A DNA stretch of 64,000 nucleotides, from the NCBI GenBank assembly GCA_973895155.1, contig OZ316891.1, forward strand, positions 26,350,001-26,414,000, given 5' to 3'. A program made the position numbers and the translations under genes. The notes under the pieces are model-generated. The model saw nothing but the letters and a program-made list of their open reading frames with translations, was not told where the DNA came from and ran no database searches. Positions 1-9,912 of this stretch are shown piece by piece; position 1 is the first letter of the stretch; every line of letters begins with the position of its first letter. This stretch comes from Marsupella aquatica. Its lineage: Eukaryota > Marchantiophyta.

Positions 1-120
1 GATTTTGAATCACAAGTTTGCGAAGAGTATAGTATGGAAATATTGAGAAATGAGAAGCTTCATAGAAATTGCGAGTCCGGTGAGATTTTGTGAGCTTCGC
101 AAATTGTTCGCAAACTAAAA
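1..120. repeat. CACTA left subterminal motif cluster
   Basis: TTTGCGAAG occurs at 17-25 and the inverse form CTTCGCAAA near 94-102, followed by TTCGCAAAC at 107-115. The same motif recurs next to the right terminus. In En/Spm such motifs bind the TNPA protein. The cluster indicates that the left end of the element is near but beyond position 1. Confidence 0.6.
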
Positions 121-127
121 ATTAAGA

Positions 128-352
128 TTATTGTGAGGTGAGACAATGAAGAGGGTGGATGGTCCAATATATGGATGGGGCAGGAGGGAAGAGGAAGGGA
201 GGATGGAGGGAGGTACAATGAAGGATGGAAAAGGGAGGGGAGTACAATGGAAGAGGAAGGAGGGAGGAGAAAGAGGAAGAGAGGAGGGACAAACGTACCA
301 CGGAGGAGGGAAACACGAGGGTGAGAATGAAAATTATGGAATAAGTAGGAAA
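128..352 (+). other. Purine-rich tract
   Basis: The plus strand is almost all A and G with many GGAGG/GGGAGG runs. The opposite strand is an open frame only because of this composition; I do not treat it as a gene. It lies between the subterminal motifs and the end of the transposase gene. Confidence 0.5.
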
Positions 353-577
353 TAAAGTTATATTGAGCAACAGAGGTTAGATAGAAAGTTGCATGTAAAA
401 TTCACAAGTGATCACAATAAAACAATACAATACATATGTCATGAGTATGACTCATTCAAAAGTGAATGGCAAATATAAATATAGACAATACTTTTTTTTA
501 TATCACCAAACATGAACAAATCAAATATAACATGAACAAATGTCTAGGCTGGACCCAAGTGCATATAAATATGTCCC

Positions 578-3500
578 TCACACTTGGTCCTCATCAGCCT
601 CAAGGTCATCTAGGTCTGATACAATAACATCTGGCTTCTCAGAAACAATGGAACGAGAACGTGGCACATAGGTGATGACAATTGACCACTCGGTGTCTAA
701 GGGGTATGGAATGTAGAAACATTGCTCCAAGTGTGATGGGAAAGCAAATGGTTCTGATGTTTGCCAATGAGATGCTTGAACACTAGTGGCACTTGTCTTC
801 AACCATGTAAACCCACTCTCATCTTGAAGTACAATGCAATTTTGACCAACAAGGTTCACTTTGAACCACTTGCACTTGAAGACATATTCCTCAAACTTTA
901 AATGGTTGTCATATGATACCACCAAGATCTCCTCTATCTTCCCATAGTGTGGCACAACATCTCTAACAATGTTCCTGTCATGGCGGCTGCTTCTGGAGTC
1001 TTGAGAAAATTCCCCTTGAACTCCACAATCAAAAGTATGACCCCTCTTCTCATCAAGGGAAGAAACCCTGAAATTAACAAAACCCACAAATTTTTATTAC
1101 ACAAAAGATACCATTAATGTAATAATCATCAAAATATGACACCCATCCCTAAATAGCCAAAACCCACATGGCCTATGGCATAAATATAGAAGCCAACATT
1201 ATAGTTATGGATGTCATTAATGATAATAGAAAGTTTTTAAACAATAGAAATAACTAATCAAAATAAGGTCTACATGAATTAATAGAGGAAGAAAGGTTAG
1301 GTACTAGTGGACCTGAAGTGTCTCCCTTGTGTCCACATAGCCGTCTTGGATGTCACCACTCTCAAAGGGCCATGAACAATGGTCCGAACGTCATCTGTGA
1401 TGGTAGGAAAGTGGGACACATCTCCTCCTTGTGTCACCATGTCATCCAACTCAAGCAACTTTTGCTTCATATACTCATGCATCTTAGGAAAAATTCTTGC
1501 TCTTTGACTTGTTCTCTTGGCATTCTCATAAAACTCTCTCCATTTCTCCATGATATTACTATTACTCAACATAAATGTTGTCAACTGTGACCACTCTGTT
1601 GATGTCAACATGCGTGTTTTTGTGGCACCTGTTAAATGGTCCTCCTCCTCTTCTCTTTCCTCCATCCAAGTACGTGGACAAGTAGGATCAATGGTGGCCA
1701 AGATGTTACTACAATAAAACATACTCTGCTGCCAAGTATCCTGTAGCTATGCTTCCCTCCACCCGTGCACGGTTACGTACATAAGCCTTCAACACCGCCA
1801 TGTAACGCTCAAGCCAATACATCCATCTACAATGCACTGGACCTGCAATGGCAACCTCCCGCACAAGATGCACAAGTAAATGAACCTGACAATCAAAGAA
1901 GGAAGGAGGAAGGGCTTTCTCCAACTTGCATACCACCTCAGCTGCCAATACCTCCATCCTAGGGATCTCTTCTACATATATCTCCTTTGAGCATATCCAT
2001 CTCAACAAATGACCCAATGACCAGATGGCATCTTGCACTTCTTCACTCCCTATACCTATAATTGCCACTGGCAATATATGCTGCAATAGGCGATGATAGT
2101 CATGTGTCTTCAGATATCATGGCCACTTGTGATTGTCCTCCATCCCAAAAGCTTTTCGAAGGTTGGCACCATAGCCTGTAGGAAACCGCATCTCTCCTAT
2201 ACGGTTCTGAAATTCACGTCTTTGGCCAACACTCAACATCCAAGGAGCAGAAGGACGATTCTCCACATCTATGATAGGATCAATTGTCACCCAAACATCT
2301 GGATGCATTTCCATCTCCTCGCATGCCTCCCTAAAATTAGTGTCCTTCTCCCCATAAAAATGCTTTATCAAAGCCTTCCCCACATTTCCCTCTATGTGCA
2401 TGGGGTCTAAGAGATGGCGGATCTTCAACTCAGACCAATAGGGCAAAGTGGCTAGTATACTCCACCTGGTCAAACCTGTCCTATCAAAGGTGAAGGAATC
2501 ATTTGGGTCTGCCACCCTATCAGCTAGTGACTTCCAATGTGCAAAACTTGTTGCATCAGGAATTTCACGCTCATCACCAAATGGCATGTCAAAGGAGGAG
2601 AATAGAAGTGGATCAAACCTCATCTCATGCCCCATGGGAAGAAACTTTGTATGCCCAATATAAACAATCTTTCTAATCCATGAACAATATGTGGCCATGT
2701 CCTCTAAGCTTGGGCCACAAGTAGAGCAAGCTTTGTACCCCTGAGTTTGCAATCCAGAGACAAAACCAAACCCTGCTTACATAGAAGAAATCAAACCATG
2801 CAAACTTTATGTTAGGGTTGTCACATGAGAAACAACAATAGGAACTACACATTATTGAAGGGTTGCAAATGGCATGGAAGTTATCTTACCAGGATAGTCA
2901 TGCATTGTCCAACAAATGATCCCTCTCAATTGAAAGACACGTGGAAAACCTCCTATAATTTTCCTGCCATCATATGCCCACACTCCATCCCATAATTTTT
3001 GAAGTTCTCCAACCAATAGTGCCAAGTAAGTGTCAAAGTTCTTCACCTTTTTTGGACCTGGGATAATCAAAGACAATAAAAGGAACCCCTTCTTCATGGA
3101 TAGCCATGGTGGGAGGTTATAATTCATGACAACCACAGGCCAAACTGATGTAGGTTGCCCCTTTCCTCCAAGTGAATGAGGGCTAACTCCATCAGATGCC
3201 AATCCTAGCCTCACATGGCGAGGATCATGTGCAAAGTCTGGCCATGTTGCCTCAATATGTTTGTGAGCAGGGGAGTCAACTAGCAAACGCATGACACCAG
3301 ACTCTGATCGATGAGTCTTATGCCATACCATCAACTCTGCCAAGTCAGAACACCGATACATGTGCAACAACCGAGGAATGATGGGAAACCAACTAACAGC
3401 CTTCCTTGGCACCTTCTTTGTTAGCATGTTGGGGTCATAGCAAGGCTCATCACATGTTGTACATTGTGTCATGTTTGCATTGGCCCCATGAAATAACATG

Positions 3501-4063
3501 CAATCATTCACACATGCATGAACAATATGATATTCCATGCCAATAGATGAGAACACTCTTTGCCTCCTTCCAAGTTGCTGGCAACACATTCTCAGTGGGT
3601 AACATAAGGTCATGGCAAAGTGCAAACATATCAGATAACAAGGCATTGCTTGCCTTGTGTTTGGCCTGTAGGTTCATCAACCCCAAGATGGCTGAAAGAC
3701 GACTCAAACGAGCACCCTCATAGATAGGTGTTCGGGCATGTTCCTCTACTTCTTCCCATTGGCGTTGTCCCTCAGGGGTATGTCTTGGGCGTGGATCATT
3801 GGGGGGCACCTGCCCTTCATTGGGAAGGTCATCACCAGGGTTGTCGGCACCAAACCAATCAACCATAAAGTCATCCATGGCTCTATCCTGGTCATCAGTT
3901 ACTTGTTCATCCGTCCAAGGTACCTCTTCATCAGGGTTACTGCTTCCACTAGCACTTGATGAGGAGTGTGACTCTGATCCATGTCCTTCTTCTGGCATAC
4001 CCATTTCTCGATATGTTGCTCTCAATCTCCATGGTAACATATTTGGAGAGGGTCGCACATTCT
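578..4063 (-). pseudogene. TNP2-like CACTA transposase, decayed
   Basis: Several exons together give the domain order of plant TNP2 transposases. An acidic N-terminus is followed by a zinc-binding segment (residues like HACVNDCMLF and CTTCDEPCYD, near 3520-3430), then the Transposase_21 core (PWLSMKK...LLSLIIPGPKKVKN; LPYWSELKIRHLLDPMHIEGN near 2420), the DUF4218 region (HLLVHLVREV...CRWMYWLERYM near 1880-1790) and the DUF4216 C-terminal domain (1087-578). Introns are visible: donor CCTG|GTAAGA at 2890 with acceptor CTCAG|GGGTA near 2741, and acceptor TTTCAG near 1072. Defects: a frameshift near 3560, an in-frame TGA at 2117-2119 between HKWP and YLKTHDYH, and a frameshift near 1722 just after the DUF4218 part. 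It would catalyse excision and insertion at CACTA ends. The upstream start is uncertain because an acceptor-like TTTAG precedes 4063. Confidence 0.88.
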
Positions 4064-4237
4064 AAAAACAAAGCAAACAACTGAAAGTTATATTGCAAAG
4101 AGAACACACACAAAAATGGGCTAGGGGTGTGCAAAAATGAAATAATATTGGTTGTGGTGCAAATACAAAATGTGGCCAAAGGCCATATGTAGTGTCCTTT
4201 GATATGCAACATACCACCTATGACCCTTAACTTAACC

Positions 4238-5592
4238 CTAATCCCACTCATAATGAGTAAATAACTCATCCCCTGAGTTAATGGTCCTCGTCGCTACAAC
4301 TAGGCAATGGTCATGATGATATGTCTGGCCATAAGGTGCTGGGGGAGGACCCTCAATGAAAACCCACTCACAATTTTGCCTACGCTTAGGGCGAGTCCCC
4401 ACGGTACTGTTTATGAAACCAGAAATATTCCCAGTCCGTATGGGGTCCCCATCTATGACACGTTGCTCACCATACCTTCTAGTGTTTTCATCAAAAGTAT
4501 CCATGTCCAATGCATAAGTCTTCCACTCAGGGTGTTGTGCAAGGATCATGTTCCAATGTCTTCTCTTGTAGATGGGTCCACCATAAGGAAACAAAGTAGG
4601 CCCCTCTCGGCCGCGTCCACCTCTACCACTCTCGGCGTCCACAATGATGTCCTCACAGGCAAAAAATCCATAGCCATGTCTATCCCCAAGTGTGGAAGGT
4701 TTGATAACCCAACATCTACCCCAAACCTCTACCTCCTCACCGTAGGAAAGTTGTTGTGGCAAACCAAGAGTCTCAGGATCCCAGTCCTTGATGATAGGGA
4801 CACATCTGCCAGTGAACTCACAATCACCCCACCTACCCGTAACCACTGCCTTGTACAAATCAGTATCCCCTCGGGCCCGCCTCTTGGAATGCTTTCTCCC
4901 TCTTGGGACAATAGCCTCAACCCCAACTTCCCTAGGACTGGTGGGCCTTGCCGCTAGACCCAAGGCTTTTGAGAATGCATTGCCTATAGCATCTAGAACA
5001 CCTTGTGATGGGACATAGGGTGCTTGTGCCGTAGGTCTAGGCCTATTGGATACCTATTCCACCGAAACCAAAACAAACAAAAGTAGGTGTGAAATTAAAA
5101 ACCTTCAACCATTGAGTAATGGGAATAGGGTAGGAAAACTAAGGCATAACACTTACCATATGAGATGAAGAAGCCCCCTGCCGTATGACGTCCACAACGC
5201 CCATATCTCTCAATATGTTGGGCACATATGTAAGATTTTTGGGAAACCTGACCCACACATCTGGAACATTCACAAAGTTGACAGGGTGGACCGTGAGGAG
5301 GAGGTGCGGTTGTGTGATGTTGAGGTGGAGGTGGTGTATCTTCATCAGAGGAGGACGAGTCTGTGGTGGAGATTTCAGAAGATGAAGACATATCCCCTGT
5401 AACAAGATATAATTAAAATGGGCATGTTATGACCAAAACATACCACAAAATGATATAAATCAAAGTTCCCAAATAATGATGACAAGAAACCCAAACCAAA
5501 ATGACCATAGCAATAAAAAATGTACCTTTATGAGACCCGGGCTCAATAGTGCCAATAGGTCTTGTGGCTCTAAGATAATTAATGAACCCAAT
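4238..5592 (-). CDS. SET-like domain protein carried by the CACTA element
   Basis: Exons at 5592-5526, 5396-5157 and 5053-4238 are supported by good splice sites (AAAG|GTACAT, TTACAG|GGGAT, TATG|GTAAGT, AATAG|GTATCC). The second exon encodes a Ser/Asp/Pro-rich stretch, then a Cys/His-rich segment (CQLCECSRC, CAQH, CGRH), possibly zinc-binding. The last exon reads like a SET domain: HGYGFFACEDI and LFPYGGPIY match the N-terminal GxGxFA and YxG motifs; GNISGFINST matches the GNxxRFINHS motif; ATRTINSGDELFTHYEW matches the IxxGEELxxDY motif. The His and Cys of NHSC are missing, so cofactor binding or catalysis may be altered. The join of exons two and three is out of phase by my count (phase 1 into phase 0), so one indel or an unseen small exon is likely. 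It lies just upstream of the transposase gene on the same strand. Family knowledge: SET proteins methylate lysines, often on histones. A role in transposon chromatin is inference. Confidence 0.7.
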
Positions 5593-5599
5593 CTGAAAG

Positions 5600-6616
5600 T
5601 ATGAGGGAAAAGCTGCAACCATTCCATGTATATGTAAGCATAATAATCTGGACCAGACAAGAACAAAAAACCCTATATACATGTCCCCTTTATACATAGT
5701 GGCAACCAAAAGTGTTAAGTACATGAAAGGAACACTTGAGCCGATCATGCAATGTTTACCTTTCAGATGCCCGGGCTCTCACAATGCATATGCATTAGTA
5801 TCAAATCATCAAAAAGTGCCGCACCCTGCAAGCTATCATATATTCCCCTCCTTTGTTAGCAAAACCCATGCCAATCCCTTTTTGATTCATAAACCCAATG
5901 AACCTCTCTTAAACCCAAAAGGCTCCAATATAAATCTCATGAAACCTTGCTTTGTCTTATCCAAACCTTCAACCCCAAACCGCATCCTACCTATTAAACC
6001 TAAATCTGCCTTACACACAAACCCAAACCTTTCTTCAACCCTAGAGACCTTTCTATTTAGAAACCCCAAACCCTAAAACCCTAAACCCAAACCTTACTTA
6101 TTTCTTGTAAACCAATTCCCACACCTTTATTATTTCTTCTAAACTAATGTAAACCCAAACCTTAGCCTAAACCAACACCATACATAACCCATTAACCTGA
6201 AATCTGCCTAACCCTTCAAACCCGCCTTCAAGTATTATCTAACACCCAAAACATGGCCAAAAAGCATTCCAAATATGAGTATAGAGGGGTCCACTTCACC
6301 TTTGAAAAAAACCCTTTCAAATGAAACCAACATTCCCCCCAGGACGAGTTGCCAATGTCTTGCGAAGCCGCTTTCTTCGCAAATACCATCACAAATTAGA
6401 ATTGAGGTTTGCGAAGCCTTTCACGTCGCAATGGTTTCGCAAAATTGAGAAACTACATGCGAAACGAGAAGGATCGCAACTTGCGAAACGGGTTGCTTCG
6501 CAAGTCTTTCCCGCTTGTACTTTTGCACTCGTCCGCGGTGTACTCAGCGGCATTTGACAAACTTCAAGCGTAGGGAGGGAGAAGGGAGCTCGCGCGCGCT
6601 CGGGGGTGGCTTAGCT
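5600..6616. promoter_or_regulatory. Divergent intergenic region with telomere-like strings
   Basis: This gap lies between the minus-strand SET-like gene and the plus-strand TNPA-like gene, so it should hold both promoters. From 5875 to 6210 it is crowded with AAACCC/AACCCAAACC strings, and 6059-6090 carries CCCTAAA-type units like plant telomere repeats or telo-boxes. No convincing exon was seen between 5600 and 6500. The 6360-6515 part is a separate motif cluster. Confidence 0.45.
6360..6515. repeat. Central TTTGCGAAG/CTTCGCAAA motif cluster
   Basis: TGCGAAGCC, CTTCGCAAA, TTTGCGAAGCC, TTTCGCAAA, TTGCGAAACG and CTTCGCAAG occur in both orientations within 160 bp, just upstream of the TNPA-like start. 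These are the same motifs as at the ends of the element, so the encoded DNA-binding protein could act on its own promoter. Confidence 0.55.
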
Positions 6617-8564
6617 ATGGATTCCAGTGGAGCAAATGGAGGTGATGGGGCAGGGGTGAGTGACAGTGGCAATGGGAATGAAGGCAATGGGGAGCAGGAG
6701 AGGAATCGATGGACCGATTTGATGGCTGAGCACCTCAATGCAGCACAGTTGAGCTGCTTAGATTTGACTACACCAGCAGGGATTGCTTCTTTGAGTGCAA
6801 TCCTAGGGCAAGCCTTGCAAACGGGAGTAGATGCAGGGAACATTGCAAGGGAGGAGGAGCAAAGGAGTGCAGCTCAACAGAAGGCAAGAGAGAAGAAGCG
6901 TAAGAAGGAGGAGAGGGCCAAGGCAGGAGTAGTCTCACCTGCTGCCCTAGAAAAGAAGAGGAGGAGAGAGGAACAAGATGAGATAAGAGCACAGCGGGAG
7001 GAGCAGCAAAAGAAGGAGGAAGAGAGGAAGAAGCTGCCTATGATTGCCTTGATCGAAGGCATTCCTACTGAACTGGCCTACACCGGGGCAAAGAGCACTA
7101 TCAGGCTTATGGTGCGCTCCAATTTTGCACGAGGAGTTGAGTGGGGGAAACTCAGCAAGGCAGACCAGAAGAAAGTAATGAGTCAAATCAAAGATTCATT
7201 TTGAAATGGAGCAGAGATTGATGAACAGTGGCTTGCAGATAGAATTTCCAATTCAATGTCTCAAGCACGGTACCATGATAGGAAGAAGGTAAGGGCCTAC
7301 CTGGCAAACTTGGAGGAGTACAAAAACGTGAGGAGGCCGCTGTTCACTGAGGACGTGTGGAATGCCTTTTACAAAGTGGAGGTGCAGATGAGAGCTGCCA
7401 GGAACCTTCTCTTCTGGAAGGAGATGGAAGCCAAGGCACAGAAGGCCGGGAAGTCCGACCGAGACCTCAAGGCAATGGCTGAGAAGGTGTCTCACATGCA
7501 GCACATTCTGGATGAAGTGGGGGCACCACCCCAAAAATTCATCCTTGCAGCTGAGCGAGTCAGCAAACGGCCCAAGACCACGCACAAGATGGGCCAAGGT
7601 GGACTTCCCGGCCTCAAAGCACACTTTGTGAGTGGGCCCTCTCCTCCCCTGCTTCTGTTTCCTTGCTTTCAATTGGTATCCAAACCTGCAATGCCCCCTG
7701 CATACCTCTTGTTTCTTTCTTACGGCCTGCCTTGTACTTTAGGTCACCCTGACACATTGCGTGCCTTAGAGATTTCTCGGAATTTTTTAAAAATAGAGTT
7801 TGCGAAGCTTTTGCGATGCGGGTTGCTTCGCAAATGTTTCGCAAAGTCTATCATGGCATTTTTTGAAGTTGTAGATGCGAAGCTATTGCGAACTAACCCG
7901 CTTCGCAAACTACTTTGCAAACAGCCAATTTATTTGAAAGTGGGGAGTTTCGCAAGTGTGTATTATGTTTAAAAAATACCGCTAAGGGTTATTGAGCCCA
8001 GTTTTGTGTTAGGGGGCACCCTATTAGCACCTCCATGCATTTTTCTTGGGTTTATGGCATATTAACCTCGATCAATTTTGGTTTTGGAATGTTTGGTTGT
8101 GGTAGTATAAGAGGTACCACAGGAAGATAACAGCAAAAGAGATGGAGATAGGAGCTGCGCATGGAGCCAAACATCTCTTTGACTTGGTTGACGCAGAGTT
8201 GGCAACTATAAGTGCATGTATTCCCTTCAATTTTTCCCACCCAATCCACTTATCTTTTCATTCCGTAAACCTAAACCAATTTGGCGTTGTGCTGTGCAAA
8301 TAGGATGATGAGGATGCCAGTGATACCGGCAGCACTGATGAGAACAATGAGGGGACCACGACAAAGGGGCCCAAGGTAGGAGGGAGTAGTGGATCTGGAC
8401 CAGTAGGAGGAGTTTCCCAGCAGGAGGGGGAGGATGAGGACGAGGATGAGGAGGAACCAGATGTGGAGGAGCAGCCAGCACCACCTCCTGTGCCACGTCC
8501 GGATCGTTGCAAGAGGGACAAGGGGAAGAGGCCAGCGACAAGGAGTAGGAGGACCCCATTCTAG
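6617..8564 (+). pseudogene. TNPA-like second CACTA protein, one internal stop
   Basis: The ATG at 6617 opens a Gly/Ser/Asn-rich N-terminus, then RNRWTDLMAEHL, a long Lys/Arg/Glu-rich coiled coil (about residues 85-150), and a part shaped like the plant Transposase_24/Ptta family (IRLMVRSNFARGVEWGKLS; EYKNVRRPLFTEDVWNAFYK). The first reading frame is broken by TGA at 7202-7204 but stays open in the same frame to the donor TTT|GTGAGT at 7628, so a single substitution explains the break. A further likely exon starts at 8106 after GGTAG (reads YKRYHRKITAKEMEIGA). The last exon, 8304-8564, is very acidic and ends basic (GKRPATRSRRTPF). In En/Spm the equivalent protein binds the subterminal repeats. 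It is divergent from the transposase gene, unlike the usual single-strand layout. Exact joins of the middle exon are uncertain. Confidence 0.7.
7795..7965. repeat. Motif cluster inside the TNPA-like intron
   Basis: TTTGCGAAGC, CTTCGCAAA, TTTCGCAAAG, TGCGAAGC, GCTTCGCAAAC and TTTCGCAAG lie within 170 bp of the first intron (7628-8105). The motif and the mixture of orientations match the other clusters. Confidence 0.55.
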
Positions 8565-9247
8565 AGCTTGGTGGTGTAGTGCCTATGGGATGCCCATTTA
8601 CTTAGTGTAGTATATAGTTTTGATATGGGTAGTCTTATAGGGACCTAGCTTGTCATATGACACCCATCTAGGGTTTAGGGTTCAGGAAACCCTAATTTTT
8701 GTGTACCTATCAATTTTCTATAAAGCAATTTTGATTCAGACCTCATTCTCCGTGTTGGACAACAAGACCCCAACCATAATTCAAAACTCTAAATCTAAAC
8801 CCTAGCCTCAAGACAGCTTGCGAAACCTATGCGAACAACCCAAATCGCATATTTACCATACTGAAGGTATCGCAAACATTATGCAAACCACATAAGTTCA
8901 CACAAATGCGAAGCGATCTTCATGGCATAACTACCATTCATTTAATATCGCAAACATATTACCAAACTCCTGGGATTGCAAATATGGAACTGCTTGATTA
9001 TTATTGCAAGCCTCTCGTGACGCCCACGGAGTTGCTTAAATGTGAGTCCTTTGCGATTCTATTAGTGTCGCAAGTTGCGAAGGCGTTGCGAAGGTCTTGC
9101 AAAAGACCGGATGCAAACCTTTGGGCTTCGCAGTTTGCGATTCTATTGCGATGCACGATACTTCGCAAAGGCGAGTTTTGTTTTTTGATTTCCTTTGTTG
9201 TTTGCGATGCTTTCAAGTTCGCAAAAGGTGTAGGTAGTGTTGTAGTG
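8565..9247. repeat. CACTA right subterminal region and terminus
   Basis: After the last exon the sequence holds CGCAAA/TTTGCGA motifs from 8817 on, densest at 9045-9225 (TTTGCGATTCTAT occurs twice, at about 9050 and 9136). It ends in the inverted terminus at 9227-9247, whose outer bases on the minus strand read CACTACAACACTACC. The last base of the element is 9247. Confidence 0.75.
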
Positions 9248-9346
9248 GTAGCCTCATGTGAAGGGGAACCACGTATCTCTCTATGTCGACTCTTGTGCGT
9301 TGGATGGTTCATGGGCTTACCGTTACGAATGTCGTTTATGCTCCAC
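9248..9346 (+). repeat. Right remnant of the Copia-1 5' LTR
   Basis: The segment ends in CCACA directly before the primer binding site, as an LTR should end in CA. Its left side is cut by the CACTA terminus at 9247. No second copy was found in the window, so the assignment rests on position. Confidence 0.55.
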
Positions 9347-9349
9347 AAG

Positions 9350-9361
9350 TGGTATCAGAGC
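9350..9361 (+). promoter_or_regulatory. Primer binding site for initiator tRNA-Met
   Basis: TGGTATCAGAGC matches the complement of the 3' end of plant initiator tRNA-Met, the commonest primer of plant LTR retrotransposons. It starts a few bases after the LTR end. Confidence 0.8.
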
Positions 9362-9373
9362 ATGCCTGGGAGG

Positions 9374-9903
9374 GGGGTACACAACATCATCAGTTATCAG
9401 TGGCTGATAACTGATATTAGTCGTTGATATCAGTTATCTCAAAAATTTCATAATCTCAGTTGAGGAGTTGAGATGGGGCCTTCGAACTTCCGCACATCTC
9501 AACTGGGTAGCCAAGGTTGACTCAATCTCAGTTGACCTTGCCAAGATGGGCGTACAAATTTTTTCGGAAAATTTGGAAATTTTTTCCCCATCTCAACTGG
9601 CCTCGCCGAGATGGGGTGTACGGACCAAAAAAAAACGGGGGGGAAAAACAACCAAAAATTTGAAAAAAAACAATTCGGAAATTTTTTTCCCATCTTGGCT
9701 GGGCTCGCCGAGATAAGTGTCCGAAAGGTACGAACGCCTCATGGCGAAAATTGTTTTTTGAAAAAAAAAGTTATCCTTCAAATTTTTTTCTTCATTTTTT
9801 TAATTTTTTGCATCGCAACTTGGCAACCTCTCTAAGATGAGGTGGCAGCTGATATCAGGTACACTGATGAAAGTGACTGATAACTGATGAGATTACCTAT
9901 CTC
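9374..9903. mobile_element. Non-autonomous foldback element, Mutator-like by target duplication
   Basis: The 9-bp CCTGGGAGG at 9365-9373 is repeated at 9904-9912, flanking a 530-bp insert. Removing it rejoins the Copia leader cleanly after the primer site. The ends are imperfect inverted repeats: both read CATCAGTTATCAGT a few bases in, and contain further GATAACTGATATCAG-type palindromes. The inside repeats a CATCTCAACTGG/CTCGCCGAGATGG pair several times and has T- and A-rich runs. A 9-bp duplication and G-rich outer ends suit Mutator-like MITEs. It has no coding capacity. Confidence 0.7.
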
Positions 9904-9912
9904 CCTGGGAGG

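Larger units (their letters stand above)
1..9247. mobile_element. CACTA (En/Spm) DNA transposon, right-hand part
   Basis: The stretch holds a TNP2-like transposase gene (minus), a SET-like gene (minus) and a TNPA-like gene (plus). It ends at 9247 in the inverse complement of a terminus beginning CACTACAACACTACC, the standard end of the CACTA superfamily. Short CTTCGCAAA/TTTGCGAAG motifs cluster at 1-115, 6360-6515, 7795-7965 and 8815-9230, as subterminal repeats do in this superfamily. The left terminus is not in the window, so total length is unknown but exceeds 9.2 kb. The bases right after the end (GTA, 9248-9250) would be one copy of the 3-bp target duplication. Coding regions carry stops and frameshifts, so this copy is probably non-autonomous now. 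Confidence 0.85.

Noticed and set aside
128-370. Overlapping open frames in the purine-rich tract
   Set aside because: Composition artefact; products are low complexity and have no motif.
4307-4957. 216-residue plus-strand frame opposite the SET-like exon
   Set aside because: It is the antisense shadow of a minus-strand exon with recognisable SET motifs and splice sites.
5413-5748. Membrane protein encoded on the minus strand
   Set aside because: The hydrophobic residues come from intron-like T-rich sequence; only 5592-5526 has exon boundaries.
9374-9903. Origin or regulatory palindrome cluster of the host
   Set aside because: The 9-bp flanking duplication and clean excision from the Copia leader show that it is an inserted element.
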